Positions 1 to 6,583 of a stretch of 10,949 bases of DNA are shown one piece after another; the first letter of the stretch is position 1; each line of letters opens with the position of its first letter. A program made the translations under genes and the position numbers. Below the pieces are notes generated by a model. The model saw nothing but the letters and a program-made list of their open reading frames with translations, did no database searches and was not told the DNA's origin. Origin of the DNA: Clostridia bacterium (GTDB lineage Bacteria; Bacillota; Clostridia; Oscillospirales; Acutalibacteraceae); the NCBI GenBank assembly GCA_900772705.1, contig CAAGRQ010000133.1, positions 1-10,949 on the forward strand, written 5' to 3'.

Positions 1-1363
1 AGTTAAGCAAAAGCATAAGAACGCAAAGCACCGCCTCGAGGGCGTACATAACGACACCCGACTCCATAACAATCATAATTGCACATTGAGCAACTATAAT
101 AACCGTTTCCGATATAAGAACAGGTAACTTAAAATCAATTTTTACATATTTATGGGTGTTAAATCCTCTGAAAACAAATACTACAACAAAGGAAGCAACG
201 GTAGCAACCGCCGCACCCGTTGCGCCCATAATCGGAATAAGAACAAAGTTAAGCACAATATTTGTAATTGCTCCCGACATAGCCGTTACCATACCCATAA
301 ATGACTTCTTCTCCGCCATATAAACAGAGGCAAGGAAGTTAACGAGGCACGAGAAAGAGGTGGCGATAATCAGCACGGGAACGAATTTCCACGAATCAAA
401 GTAACTGTCATCAACCAAAATCTTAGTAATAATTCGGCAGAAGAGAATCAATGCAGAGGCAACGACAAAAATACCTCCCGAGTAAACTCTGAACACTTTT
501 GTAAAAAATGCTTCCCTGCTGTCGCTGTCGTACTCGTCAACGGCACTGAGCTGCCAAGCGTCAATGAACACGGTGGAAAAAAGGATTACGAAATTGGGAA
601 TTTTCGATGCGGCGGTATAAAGGCCGTTCTCGCTCGCACCGACAAAATAAGTGACCATATATCTGTCGGAAACATTGGTAATCCACCAAAGAATGATTGA
701 CGGAACCATGGGAATGCTGTATCTAAGCATTTCTTTTTTTGCATTACTCGGCAGCCTCTTAAAGGTTACATTTTTCCAAAGTTTAGCACCTATAAAGAGG
801 AAAATAATCGAGCAGGCGTCGGACGCAATGATTGCGATGACATAGCCGTAAACGCCCCAATTAAAGGGTCCGAGAAACAAAAGATTAAAAAGAAGAGTCG
901 TGGCTGTTGCAAGAATACCGTCAAAAGCATAAAGTTTAACGTAACCGCAACCACGAACGAACTGCTGGCAAAGTTGTCTTGTTCCCGAAACGAGAACAAA
1001 AACATAAATAAGCGGCGCATAATCGCCCAGCGGCGTATCGTTAAGCCTTATCAGCGTTACCGGATAATAGAAAATAAGAAAGACCAAAAAGCCCTCAACC
1101 GTTGTACGCAAACCGACGGTAAAGACGCTTGTTTTATCAGATTCCTTATCGAGAGCAAAGCGCAAAGCCGCACTGTTAATCTGCAAAAATACTATGGGAA
1201 TAAGAACATTTGCAGTCTGCTGAATCAAATCCGCCGTAGAATAATCGGAACTGACAAGTTTTGCCGTAACATACGGCATCAAAAGGAAGGACAGCACGCT
1301 GGAGGAGAATTTACTTATTGCAAAAATCACCGTATTGGCTGCCAGCTTTTTATACTTATCCAC
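1..1363 (-). CDS. Polysaccharide/oligosaccharide flippase (MATE/MOP superfamily, Wzx-like), 3' end cut by window
   Basis: A continuous minus-strand frame of 454 codons has no stop and leaves the window at position 1, so the C-terminus is missing; family members are usually about 480-500 residues. I chose GTG at 1363 as the start because GAGGT (1371-1375) lies 7 nt upstream and translation then begins VDKYKKLAANTVIFAISKF, a typical first helix for this family. The protein is almost entirely hydrophobic helices separated by short charged loops. Around residues 214-240 it reads YSIPMVPSIILWWITNVSDR, the family's recurrent 'P-x-x-P...WW..N..DR' segment, and further on come IPNFVILFSTVFIDAWQ and the small-residue-rich ATGAAVATV near the cut end. 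By family it should flip a lipid-linked sugar repeat unit across the cytoplasmic membrane for surface polysaccharide assembly; the substrate cannot be read here. It is the last visible gene of the proBA-led operon, 16 nt after its upstream neighbour. Confidence 0.86.
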   Translation of the reverse strand, partial: MDKYKKLAANTVIFAISKFSSSVLSFLLMPYVTAKLVSSDYSTADLIQQTANVLIPIVFLQINSAALRFALDKESDKTSVFTVGLRTTVEGFLVFLIFYYPVTLIRLNDTPLGDYAPLIYVFVLVSGTRQLCQQFVRGCGYVKLYAFDGILATATTLLFNLLFLGPFNWGVYGYVIAIIASDACSIIFLFIGAKLWKNVTFKRLPSNAKKEMLRYSIPMVPSIILWWITNVSDRYMVTYFVGASENGLYTAASKIPNFVILFSTVFIDAWQLSAVDEYDSDSREAFFTKVFRVYSGGIFVVASALILFCRIITKILVDDSYFDSWKFVPVLIIATSFSCLVNFLASVYMAEKKSFMGMVTAMSGAITNIVLNFVLIPIMGATGAAVATVASFVVVFVFRGFNTHKYVKIDFKLPVLISETVIIVAQCAIMIVMESGVVMYALEAVLCVLMLLLN

Positions 1364-1379
1364 TTAAAATACCTCGTTA

Positions 1380-2630
1380 TCAATAGTTCCAGCGACCGTT
1401 TGAAAAAGTCATAACATCGGTCGAGGAGGTTAAATTCGATGACGAGCGGTAAACGCCGCCGCCGATAATAAAATCATATTCACCCGAATGGTAAATGCCG
1501 GGTGCGAAACTCTTATCCGAGCCTATTGCGGTAAGCATGGTTTTTACTTCCCTGCTGTTCATATTATATTCGTTAAGATAAACCGTACCGCCGTCATTAA
1601 ACGAATAGAAAACTCTGTTTGAGTCGGTTATTGCAAAAGACGAAAAGTTTTTATTTTCCACGAGCGTAACGGTATTCGGCGAACCGAATTTTTGCCTCAC
1701 AAGATTATATGAGCCGTCCGTCTGTTTAAGACAATAATAAAGATAACCGTTTTCCATAGACATATATTTTACGCTGTCGTTATTTGTCGCCGTCATAAAA
1801 CTGTCGGTCTCGGTTGTAGATGTATCAACGGTGAGATATTCCGTTCTGCCGTTTTCGTATGTGAGAGTAAAGAACACCCGCTCAAGTGACACGCCGACGA
1901 GTTCAAGGCTCTGTCCGCTCTTTGCCGAGAACAAAACTCTTGCGTCCCCGCTCGAAGTATCAACGCTCATAATTTGATTATAAGTCGAGGTGCAATACGC
2001 TTTGCCGTCATAGATATACGCTGTTTTAATATTAGGCGTAATTCTGCGATAAGAGTCCTTTGAGCCGTTACACAGATAATGCGAGTCATCCTCGACAAAA
2101 TATAATTCTCCGTTATGGATATTAAGCGAAGAGATATTATTCTTTTCGCTCAAAATGAGTTCATAGGTTTCGCCGTAAGAATTAAAGCGATATATGCCTT
2201 CGCCGTCAACGATATGGTAAGCATAGGAATTATATTTTGCAACCTTGCCGCCGTTGAGAATGTTACCCATGAAGTTGCCCTTTTTATCATTTTGAAAATC
2301 AAAATGGGCAGAATCGAGATAGGTCATACTCTCATAAACAGGGAAAGTGGTCTGTGTCTGTGTTTCTTCGGTGGTAGTCTCTGTTGTTGTTTTGCCTATA
2401 ATATTTTCATCTATATAGGAAGCGACCTGTTTATCGGGAATTACGCTTTGAAAATAAAAATCAACAAAAACATATCTCAAAAGAGCCCAAGCCGCCGCCA
2501 GCACTATAACGATGACACCGAGCGTAATCAAAAGAACCTTAAAGAATTTTCTTACCGATGCTCTCTTTTCCGATTTACGCCGTCTTTTTTCAATTTTTTC
2601 CGTATCCTCGGCAAAATAGTCATACTTCAT
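1380..2630 (-). CDS. Membrane-anchored beta-propeller-like protein (DUF5050-like), function unknown
   Basis: The 416-residue product has a charged, Lys/Arg/Glu-rich cytoplasmic N-terminus (residues 1-31), one membrane helix (about 32-54, VLLITLGVIVIVLAAAWALL) and a Thr/Glu linker (about 80-96, TTTETTTEETQTQTT). A large outer domain of short beta-strand units follows. The segment GNFMGNILNGGKVAKYNSYA (about 118-137), then 'IVDGEGIYRFN', resembles the opening of DUF5050-type propellers (GN..NGG.VA......IYY). Later units repeat the pattern of a hydrophobic strand, 'NG/DGxxYY', and a polar turn (about 172-178, 208-213, 294-300, 338-344). I infer a single-pass protein with an extracellular propeller, perhaps binding sugar or wall material, and do not assign a function. 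The ATG overlaps the proA stop by one base (TAATG), which points to translational coupling. The stop is TGA at 1380-1382. The following flippase may suggest a surface-polysaccharide role, but this is weak. Confidence 0.7.
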   Translation of the reverse strand: MKYDYFAEDTEKIEKRRRKSEKRASVRKFFKVLLITLGVIVIVLAAAWALLRYVFVDFYFQSVIPDKQVASYIDENIIGKTTTETTTEETQTQTTFPVYESMTYLDSAHFDFQNDKKGNFMGNILNGGKVAKYNSYAYHIVDGEGIYRFNSYGETYELILSEKNNISSLNIHNGELYFVEDDSHYLCNGSKDSYRRITPNIKTAYIYDGKAYCTSTYNQIMSVDTSSGDARVLFSAKSGQSLELVGVSLERVFFTLTYENGRTEYLTVDTSTTETDSFMTATNNDSVKYMSMENGYLYYCLKQTDGSYNLVRQKFGSPNTVTLVENKNFSSFAITDSNRVFYSFNDGGTVYLNEYNMNSREVKTMLTAIGSDKSFAPGIYHSGEYDFIIGGGVYRSSSNLTSSTDVMTFSNGRWNY

Positions 2631-3871
2631 TATCTGACTTGTCCGTTTCCGTAAATTAAATATTTTGTTGATGTAAGTTGTTCAAGACCCATAGGTCCTC
2701 TTGCGTGCAACTTTTGGGTTGAAATTCCTATTTCCGCTCCGAGACCGAACTCGCCGCCGTCGGTAAAGCGTGTTGACGCATTTACATAAACGGACGAAGA
2801 ATCAATGCACTTGAGAAACTTATCTGCATTTTCATCATTATTTGTAATAATAGCCTCGCTGTGACCGGTGGAGCATCTGTTTATATGCTCTATCGCCTCA
2901 TCGAGAGAATCAACGGTTTTAACGCTGATTATATAATCAAGATATTCTGTATAAAAATCCTCTTCGCTTGCGGGAACAACCAAAGAGCAAGCCTGACAGG
3001 CACGCTCGTCACCACGAATTTCAACATTCTTTTCTTTAAGTTTCTTTGCAATAACAGGCAATGCTTTATCAATTATTTTTGAATGAATCACAAGGCTTTC
3101 ACACGCGTTGCAGACGGAAATTCTCTGCGTTTTTGCATTAAAGATTATCTCTGCCGCCATATTAATATCGGCACTTTCGTCAACGAAAATGTGACAATTA
3201 CCCGAGCCGGTTTCAATTACAGGCACGATGGAATTATTTACAACAGCCTTAATAAGTCCCTTACCGCCTCGTGGGATAAGGCAGTCGAGATATTCGTTCA
3301 TATGCATCATATCATTAGCGGACTGACGGGACACATCATGCACAAGCTGAATAACATCTCTCGGAAAGCCCACACTTTCTACCGCATCACGCATTATTTC
3401 GCTGAGTGCGGTGTTTGAATTAATGGCTTCCTTACCGCCTCTGAGAAGCACGGAATCAGAACTTTTAAGGCAGAGAGCCGCCGCATCAACGGTGACATTC
3501 GGTCTTGCCTCAAAGATAATTCCGATTACTCCGATAGGCACGGTAATCTTTTTTATATCAAGTCCGTTATCTTTTTTGTAATCGCTGATAACCTTACCGC
3601 AAGGGTCGTCAAGAGCCGCAACCTGTCTCACTCCGTCTGCTATACCCTTTATTCTCTCCTCGTTAAGCATAAGCCTGTCGAGAAGTCCGTCATTAAGACC
3701 GTTTTCTTTTCCCTCGGTCAAATCAATTTTATTAGCCGCAATAATCGCATCAACATTTTTTTCGAGTGCGTCTGCAACGGCATTTAGGGCGTTATTCTTT
3801 TGCTCGGTTGTAACCTGAGACATGAAGGTAAGAGTGCCCTTTGCATTTTTTCCCTGTTCAAAAACCGTCAT
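2630..3871 (-). CDS. proA: Gamma-glutamyl phosphate reductase (glutamate-5-semialdehyde dehydrogenase)
   Basis: ProA uses NADPH to reduce gamma-glutamyl phosphate to glutamate-5-semialdehyde, the second step of proline synthesis, in the cytoplasm. The 413-residue length is normal. Family segments appear in order: VPIGVIGIIFEARPNVTVDA (111-130, nucleotide-binding part), VLLRGGKEAINSN (141-153), CLIPRGGKGLI (197-207), VIETGSGNCHIFVDESAD (218-235) and KTQRISVCNACESLVIH (247-263). The catalytic cysteine should be Cys254 in that last block. The conserved C-terminal stretch TRFTDGGEFGLGAEIGIST (367-385) then HARGPMGLEQLTS is complete. The ATG follows a GAGGT ribosome binding site that overlaps the proB stop (TGAGGT, 3878-3883), and the gap to proB is 9 nt. 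The stop TAA shares a base with the next ATG. Nothing looks damaged. Confidence 0.97.
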   Translation of the reverse strand: MTVFEQGKNAKGTLTFMSQVTTEQKNNALNAVADALEKNVDAIIAANKIDLTEGKENGLNDGLLDRLMLNEERIKGIADGVRQVAALDDPCGKVISDYKKDNGLDIKKITVPIGVIGIIFEARPNVTVDAAALCLKSSDSVLLRGGKEAINSNTALSEIMRDAVESVGFPRDVIQLVHDVSRQSANDMMHMNEYLDCLIPRGGKGLIKAVVNNSIVPVIETGSGNCHIFVDESADINMAAEIIFNAKTQRISVCNACESLVIHSKIIDKALPVIAKKLKEKNVEIRGDERACQACSLVVPASEEDFYTEYLDYIISVKTVDSLDEAIEHINRCSTGHSEAIITNNDENADKFLKCIDSSSVYVNASTRFTDGGEFGLGAEIGISTQKLHARGPMGLEQLTSTKYLIYGNGQVR

Positions 3872-3880
3872 AAATTTACC

Positions 3881-4648
3881 TCACGAAAGAAATTTTGTTC
3901 CGACGCTTTCGCCGTTTAGCACATCATAAATTCTCTTTGGGTCTGCGCCGTTCATAACCACAACGGGTATTCCTGCGGAGGTGGCAATCTTAGCCGCCTT
4001 AACTTTTGTCATAAAGCCGCCTGTTCCTCTTTTTCCTGCGCCGCCGGCAAAAGCCTCTATTTCCTCGGTTATTTCTTCCACTATATCAATCAGCCTTGCC
4101 TCGGGATTCTCACTCGGGTTGCCGTCATAGAGTCCGTCGGTATCGGTAAGAAGAATGAGCATATCGGCTCCGATAAGTTCGGCTACGGTTGCGCTGAGGC
4201 AATCGTTATCGCCGTTAAGAAGTTCCTCGATTGAAACCGAGTCATTCTCGTTTACCACGGGAATCGAGCCGTATTTGAGAAGTTGATTAAATGTATTTGT
4301 CAAATGTTCCTTATTATCGGAATTTTCAAGCGCATCATATGTAAAGAGAAGTTGAGACACAACAACATCATATTCGCCGAAAAATTTATCGTAAAGAAAC
4401 ATAAGTTCGCCCTGACCGACAGCCGCCGCCGCCTGCTTACCCATAATGGTATCGGGTTTACTTTTCAGTCCGAGGCGTGAAGTGCCGATGGCAATAGCGC
4501 CCGAGGAGACCAAAATAATCTCATGTCCCATATTATGCAAATCGGCAAGAACATTTACCAAATCGCTTATTCTCGCTATATTTGTTTTTCCTGTTTTATG
4601 GGTCAAAGTCGAAGTTCCGACCTTAACAACAATTCTTTTCTTTTCCAT
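3881..4648 (-). CDS. proB: Glutamate 5-kinase, short form without PUA domain
   Basis: ProB phosphorylates L-glutamate with ATP to gamma-glutamyl phosphate, the committed and normally proline-inhibited step of proline synthesis. The 255-residue product is an amino acid kinase fold with all expected blocks: VVKVGTSTL (7-15, with Lys9), VSSGAIAIG (47-55), KQAAAAVGQGELM (71-83), VVNENDSVSIEE (131-142, substrate and allosteric site), GDNDCLSATVAEL (146-158), LLTDTDGLYDGNP (166-178) and GKRGTGGFMTKVKAA (205-219). It ends shortly after the kinase domain, so the PUA domain found at the end of the roughly 367-residue E. coli enzyme is absent. Such short forms are known in other bacteria, so I do not read it as a truncation. 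An AGGCGG element lies 6 nt upstream of the ATG, and the promoter at 4703-4731 precedes it. It is the first gene of the operon. Confidence 0.97.
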   Translation of the reverse strand: MEKKRIVVKVGTSTLTHKTGKTNIARISDLVNVLADLHNMGHEIILVSSGAIAIGTSRLGLKSKPDTIMGKQAAAAVGQGELMFLYDKFFGEYDVVVSQLLFTYDALENSDNKEHLTNTFNQLLKYGSIPVVNENDSVSIEELLNGDNDCLSATVAELIGADMLILLTDTDGLYDGNPSENPEARLIDIVEEITEEIEAFAGGAGKRGTGGFMTKVKAAKIATSAGIPVVVMNGADPKRIYDVLNGESVGTKFLS

Positions 4649-4702
4649 AGTCTGCCGCCTAAAAATAAATCATATGTCTAATTAAATATTACAATCTCTA
4701 AA

Positions 4703-4731
4703 ATTATAGCACAATATATTTAATCTTGCAA
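4703..4731 (-). promoter_or_regulatory. Sigma-A promoter for the proBA operon
   Basis: Reading the minus strand, a -35 TTGCAA (4726-4731) is followed by a 17-bp spacer and a perfect -10 TATAAT (4703-4708). A TG sits one base before the -10, giving an extended -10 (TGCTATAAT). Transcription should start near 4696, leaving a leader of about 48 nt before proB. I see no T-box or terminator in that leader, so control by tRNA-Pro attenuation is not supported. TTGCAA is its own reverse complement, so it could in principle also be read towards ypeB, but the -10 that would go with it (TGAATA, 4749-4754) is poor. Confidence 0.75.
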
Positions 4732-4749
4732 TTAAAATGGGATATTTTT

Positions 4750-4778
4750 GAATAAATATTAAAATTATGCAAACAATA
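4750..4778 (+). promoter_or_regulatory. Candidate forespore (sigma-G/sigma-F type) promoter of ypeB
   Basis: GAATA (4750-4754) fits the sigma-G/F -35 pattern GHATR. After 17 bp comes AACAATA (4772-4778), which matches 5 of 7 positions of the -10 pattern CATWMTA; the leading C and the T at position 3 are missing. The element lies 28 nt before the ypeB start, giving a short leader. It is recognised partly because a near-copy precedes the next gene (6138-6167). In Bacillus the ypeB transcript is sigma-G dependent, which fits, but the -10 match alone would not be convincing. Confidence 0.42.
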
Positions 4779-4806
4779 ACGGCAGAAAAAAATCGGAGGA
4801 ATCAGT

Positions 4807-6135
4807 ATGACAAAAAGAACCTATGTAAGAATAGTATCGTACATCGGCTTTATTCTCGCTTTGGTCATAGCCGCTGTGGTTATAAGCACAAGTTCTCTCA
4901 AAACATACAAAGGAGAACTTGAGGTTTCATACCGTCAGAGCCTAAGCGAACTCAACGAATGCCTGAACAAAATCGATACGGACATTACAAAAAGCCTGTA
5001 CTCAAACTCGTACGGCGAAATTTATGACTTGAGCAGAGACCTTTACGCTTTATGCGGCACGGCAAAAAACGCAATGAGCAGGCTACCTGTATCGCAACTT
5101 GAACTTAACAACGCATACAAATTTTTAAGCCAATGCTCGGATTACGCACAATACATCGGCAAAAAGGCGGAAAAGGGAGAAGAAATAACCGACGAAGAGC
5201 ACAACAATCTAAAGATGCTTTTATCCTATGCCCAAAAATTTTGCAAGAACACCGACGAAATGATGGCAACGATGAACGCAGGAGCGAAGATAACCGAAAA
5301 CCAGGTCAAAAGCGGCGGCGAAATAAATGTTTCCGCTCTGTCGAACAACTTTTCTATGGGTGCAAAAACCTTTGACGATTTCCCTACTCTGCTTTATGAC
5401 GGACCGTTTTCGGATCAGGTGCTGAACAGAAATTCCAAACTGGTATCCGAAAGCGAAGTTTATACGAAAGAGGAGTGCCGTGAAATTGCCGCAAAGGCAA
5501 TCGATGCAAACATCAACGCCGTAAGTTACGAAACGGACGACAAATCAAAAATCCCATGCTTCACTTTTAAGTGCGGACGGTATACGATTATGGTTACAAA
5601 ACAGGGCGGATATATCAAAGAAATAGTTTACTCGGGACTGATTAACTCCTCAAACATTTCGCAGGACAATGCCTGCAATCTTGCATCGAGCGCATTAAAA
5701 GAACTCGGTTACGGCGATATGGAAGTATGCTACTATGAAACAAATAACAACATCTGCACGGTAAACTGTGCTTACACAAAGGACGGCGTGAGATATTACG
5801 GCGACCTGATTAAGATAGGCATTTCCATGGCGGACGGCGAGGTAGTAAGTCTTGACGCCGCAACTTATCTGACCAATCACTACGGCAGAGAAAAGCAAGA
5901 AGTAACGCTCAGCGAGAGTGACGCAAAGGCAAAGGTTTCAAAATATCTGACGGTTGAGAGTGCAAGGCTGTGCACCATACCGAAAGAAAGCGGAAACGAG
6001 GTACAGTGCTACGAATTCACCTGCAAGAGCAAGGACACGGGCGAAAATGCTCTCGTATATATCAACACTCAAAGCGGATTTGAAGAAGACATTATGATTA
6101 TGCTTCAAAGCGATAACGGCACAATGGTAAAATAA
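4807..6135 (+). CDS. ypeB: Spore germination protein YpeB
   Basis: YpeB is an inner-spore-membrane protein needed for correct localisation and stability of the cortex-lytic enzyme SleB; each depends on the other in Bacillus. The 442-residue product has an N-terminal membrane anchor (about 8-29, with basic residues before it) and then a helical Gln/Asn/Leu-rich domain (about 33-165). That domain carries the family segment 'LPVSQLELNNAYKFLSQCSD' (93-112) and 'GEEITDEEHNNLKML' (124-138). The hallmark FPTLLYDGPFSDQV falls at 192-205. Three PepSY-like units follow (about 219-278, 285-356, 366-436), the last ending in ALVYINTQSGFEEDIMIML. The start is supported by GGAGGA (4795-4800), 6 nt before the ATG. 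Usually ypeB directly follows sleB; here the upstream neighbour is the divergent proB, so sleB must lie elsewhere or be replaced. Its presence implies an endospore-forming host. Confidence 0.93.
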   Translation: MTKRTYVRIVSYIGFILALVIAAVVISTSSLKTYKGELEVSYRQSLSELNECLNKIDTDITKSLYSNSYGEIYDLSRDLYALCGTAKNAMSRLPVSQLELNNAYKFLSQCSDYAQYIGKKAEKGEEITDEEHNNLKMLLSYAQKFCKNTDEMMATMNAGAKITENQVKSGGEINVSALSNNFSMGAKTFDDFPTLLYDGPFSDQVLNRNSKLVSESEVYTKEECREIAAKAIDANINAVSYETDDKSKIPCFTFKCGRYTIMVTKQGGYIKEIVYSGLINSSNISQDNACNLASSALKELGYGDMEVCYYETNNNICTVNCAYTKDGVRYYGDLIKIGISMADGEVVSLDAATYLTNHYGREKQEVTLSESDAKAKVSKYLTVESARLCTIPKESGNEVQCYEFTCKSKDTGENALVYINTQSGFEEDIMIMLQSDNGTMVK

Positions 6136-6137
6136 AT

Positions 6138-6167
6138 GAATAAATCAAAAATAATATGCAAACACTA
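6138..6167 (+). promoter_or_regulatory. Candidate forespore-type promoter of the small lipoprotein gene
   Basis: Immediately after the ypeB stop, GAATA (6138-6142) is followed after 18 bp by AACACTA (6161-6167), again 5 of 7 matches to CATWMTA. Both boxes sit in stretches nearly identical to the region before ypeB: TGAATAAAT in each, and ATGCAAACAATA there against ATGCAAACACTA here. The distance to the ATG is 22 nt, so a transcript from here would have a very short leader, with the ribosome binding site close to its 5' end. The repetition, more than the consensus match, supports a shared regulatory element. Confidence 0.4.
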
Positions 6168-6189
6168 TCAGCGAAAGGATGATAATTTA

Positions 6190-6498
6190 ATGAAAAAGAT
6201 TATAGCTTTTTTGCTTGCTGTAACAGCAATTATCGCTGTTTTTGCAGGCTGTGCAAGTAAGAAAAACCAAAGCCAAAATGTAACCTCGACAACCGAGGTT
6301 TCGACCGCCTCACCGACTGAAACGACCGAATCAACCACAACAAAAGTGGGCGAAGATTTGTCAAAAGCGGGCGAAGAGGTAAAGGACAGAGCGGACAAGG
6401 TGGGCGACGATGTAGGTCAGGGAATTGACGATGCCGCAGACGGAGCAGGCTCTGCGGTAGACAAAGCCGGCGACGCAGTTAAGGACGCACTCGAATAA
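6190..6498 (+). CDS. Small acidic lipoprotein with amphipathic Ala/Gly/Asp-rich tail, unknown function
   Basis: The 102-residue product starts MKKIIAFLLAVTAIIAVFAG followed by Cys21, a lipoprotein signal peptide with lipobox FAGC. The mature protein should be lipid-anchored at the outer face of the cytoplasmic membrane, or at a spore membrane. A Ser/Thr-rich linker (about 31-51) leads to a charged helix-prone segment (52-102) built from loosely repeated units such as KAGEEVKDRADKV, IDDAADGAGSAVDKAG and DAVKDALE, reminiscent of LEA-like amphipathic helices. I chose ATG 6190 because AAAGGAT (6174-6180) lies 9 nt upstream. An in-frame ATG at 6136 would add 18 polar residues and spoil the signal peptide. 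The gene is 54 nt after ypeB, has its own copy of the ypeB promoter-like element and is followed by a terminator. I recognise no family. By position it recalls the YhcN/YlaJ-type spore lipoprotein genes near sleB-ypeB in some bacilli, but I see no sequence match. Confidence 0.82.
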   Translation: MKKIIAFLLAVTAIIAVFAGCASKKNQSQNVTSTTEVSTASPTETTESTTTKVGEDLSKAGEEVKDRADKVGDDVGQGIDDAADGAGSAVDKAGDAVKDALE

Positions 6499-6502
6499 CA
6501 AA

Positions 6503-6545
6503 AAAACAGAGGTTGTATCGTATATGGTACAACTTCTGTTTTTTC
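6503..6545 (+). terminator. Rho-independent terminator after ypeB-lipoprotein
   Basis: Two 15-base arms (6503-6517 and 6528-6542) pair fully, with one G-U, around the 10-nt loop TCGTATATGG, and the 3' arm runs into T6. An A-run on the 5' side means the same hairpin would also terminate minus-strand transcripts. It lies 4 nt after the lipoprotein stop and separates this unit from the esterase gene. Confidence 0.9.
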
Positions 6546-6554
6546 TTTACCCTA

Positions 6555-6583
6555 TTGACAACAACATAAAGCGGTGATATAAT
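6555..6583 (+). promoter_or_regulatory. Consensus extended -10 sigma-A promoter for the SGNH esterase
   Basis: TTGACA (6555-6560), a 17-bp spacer and TATAAT (6578-6583) are all perfect consensus, and TGA directly before the -10 adds the extended -10 TG. Transcription should begin near 6590, giving a leader of about 68 nt. A promoter this strong before a single metabolic-type gene suggests that it is held down by a repressor; see the dyad at 6578-6622. Confidence 0.9.

Noticed and set aside
974..1414. Plus-strand open frame of 146 codons antisense to the flippase
   Set aside because: It lies inside the continuous minus-strand membrane protein frame and runs past its start, and its translation is a Lys/Arg/Asn/Ile-rich sequence without domains, as expected for a shadow frame.
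2115..2654. Plus-strand open frame of 179 codons antisense to the propeller gene
   Set aside because: It has no good ribosome binding site and no recognisable motifs, and the opposite strand encodes a coherent protein with a membrane helix and repeated strands.
4726..4754. Plus-strand sigma-A promoter for ypeB using TTGCAA and TGAATA
   Set aside because: Spacing is 17 bp, but the -10 is poor and TTGCAA is palindromic and better explained as the proB -35. The GAATA part is shared with the repeated element before the lipoprotein gene.
6136..6189. Upstream ATG start for the small lipoprotein, adding 18 residues
   Set aside because: The added residues (MNKSKIICKHYQRKDDNL) are polar and would bury the signal peptide, no ribosome binding site precedes 6136, and the segment overlaps the candidate promoter. 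ATG 6190 has AAAGGAT upstream.
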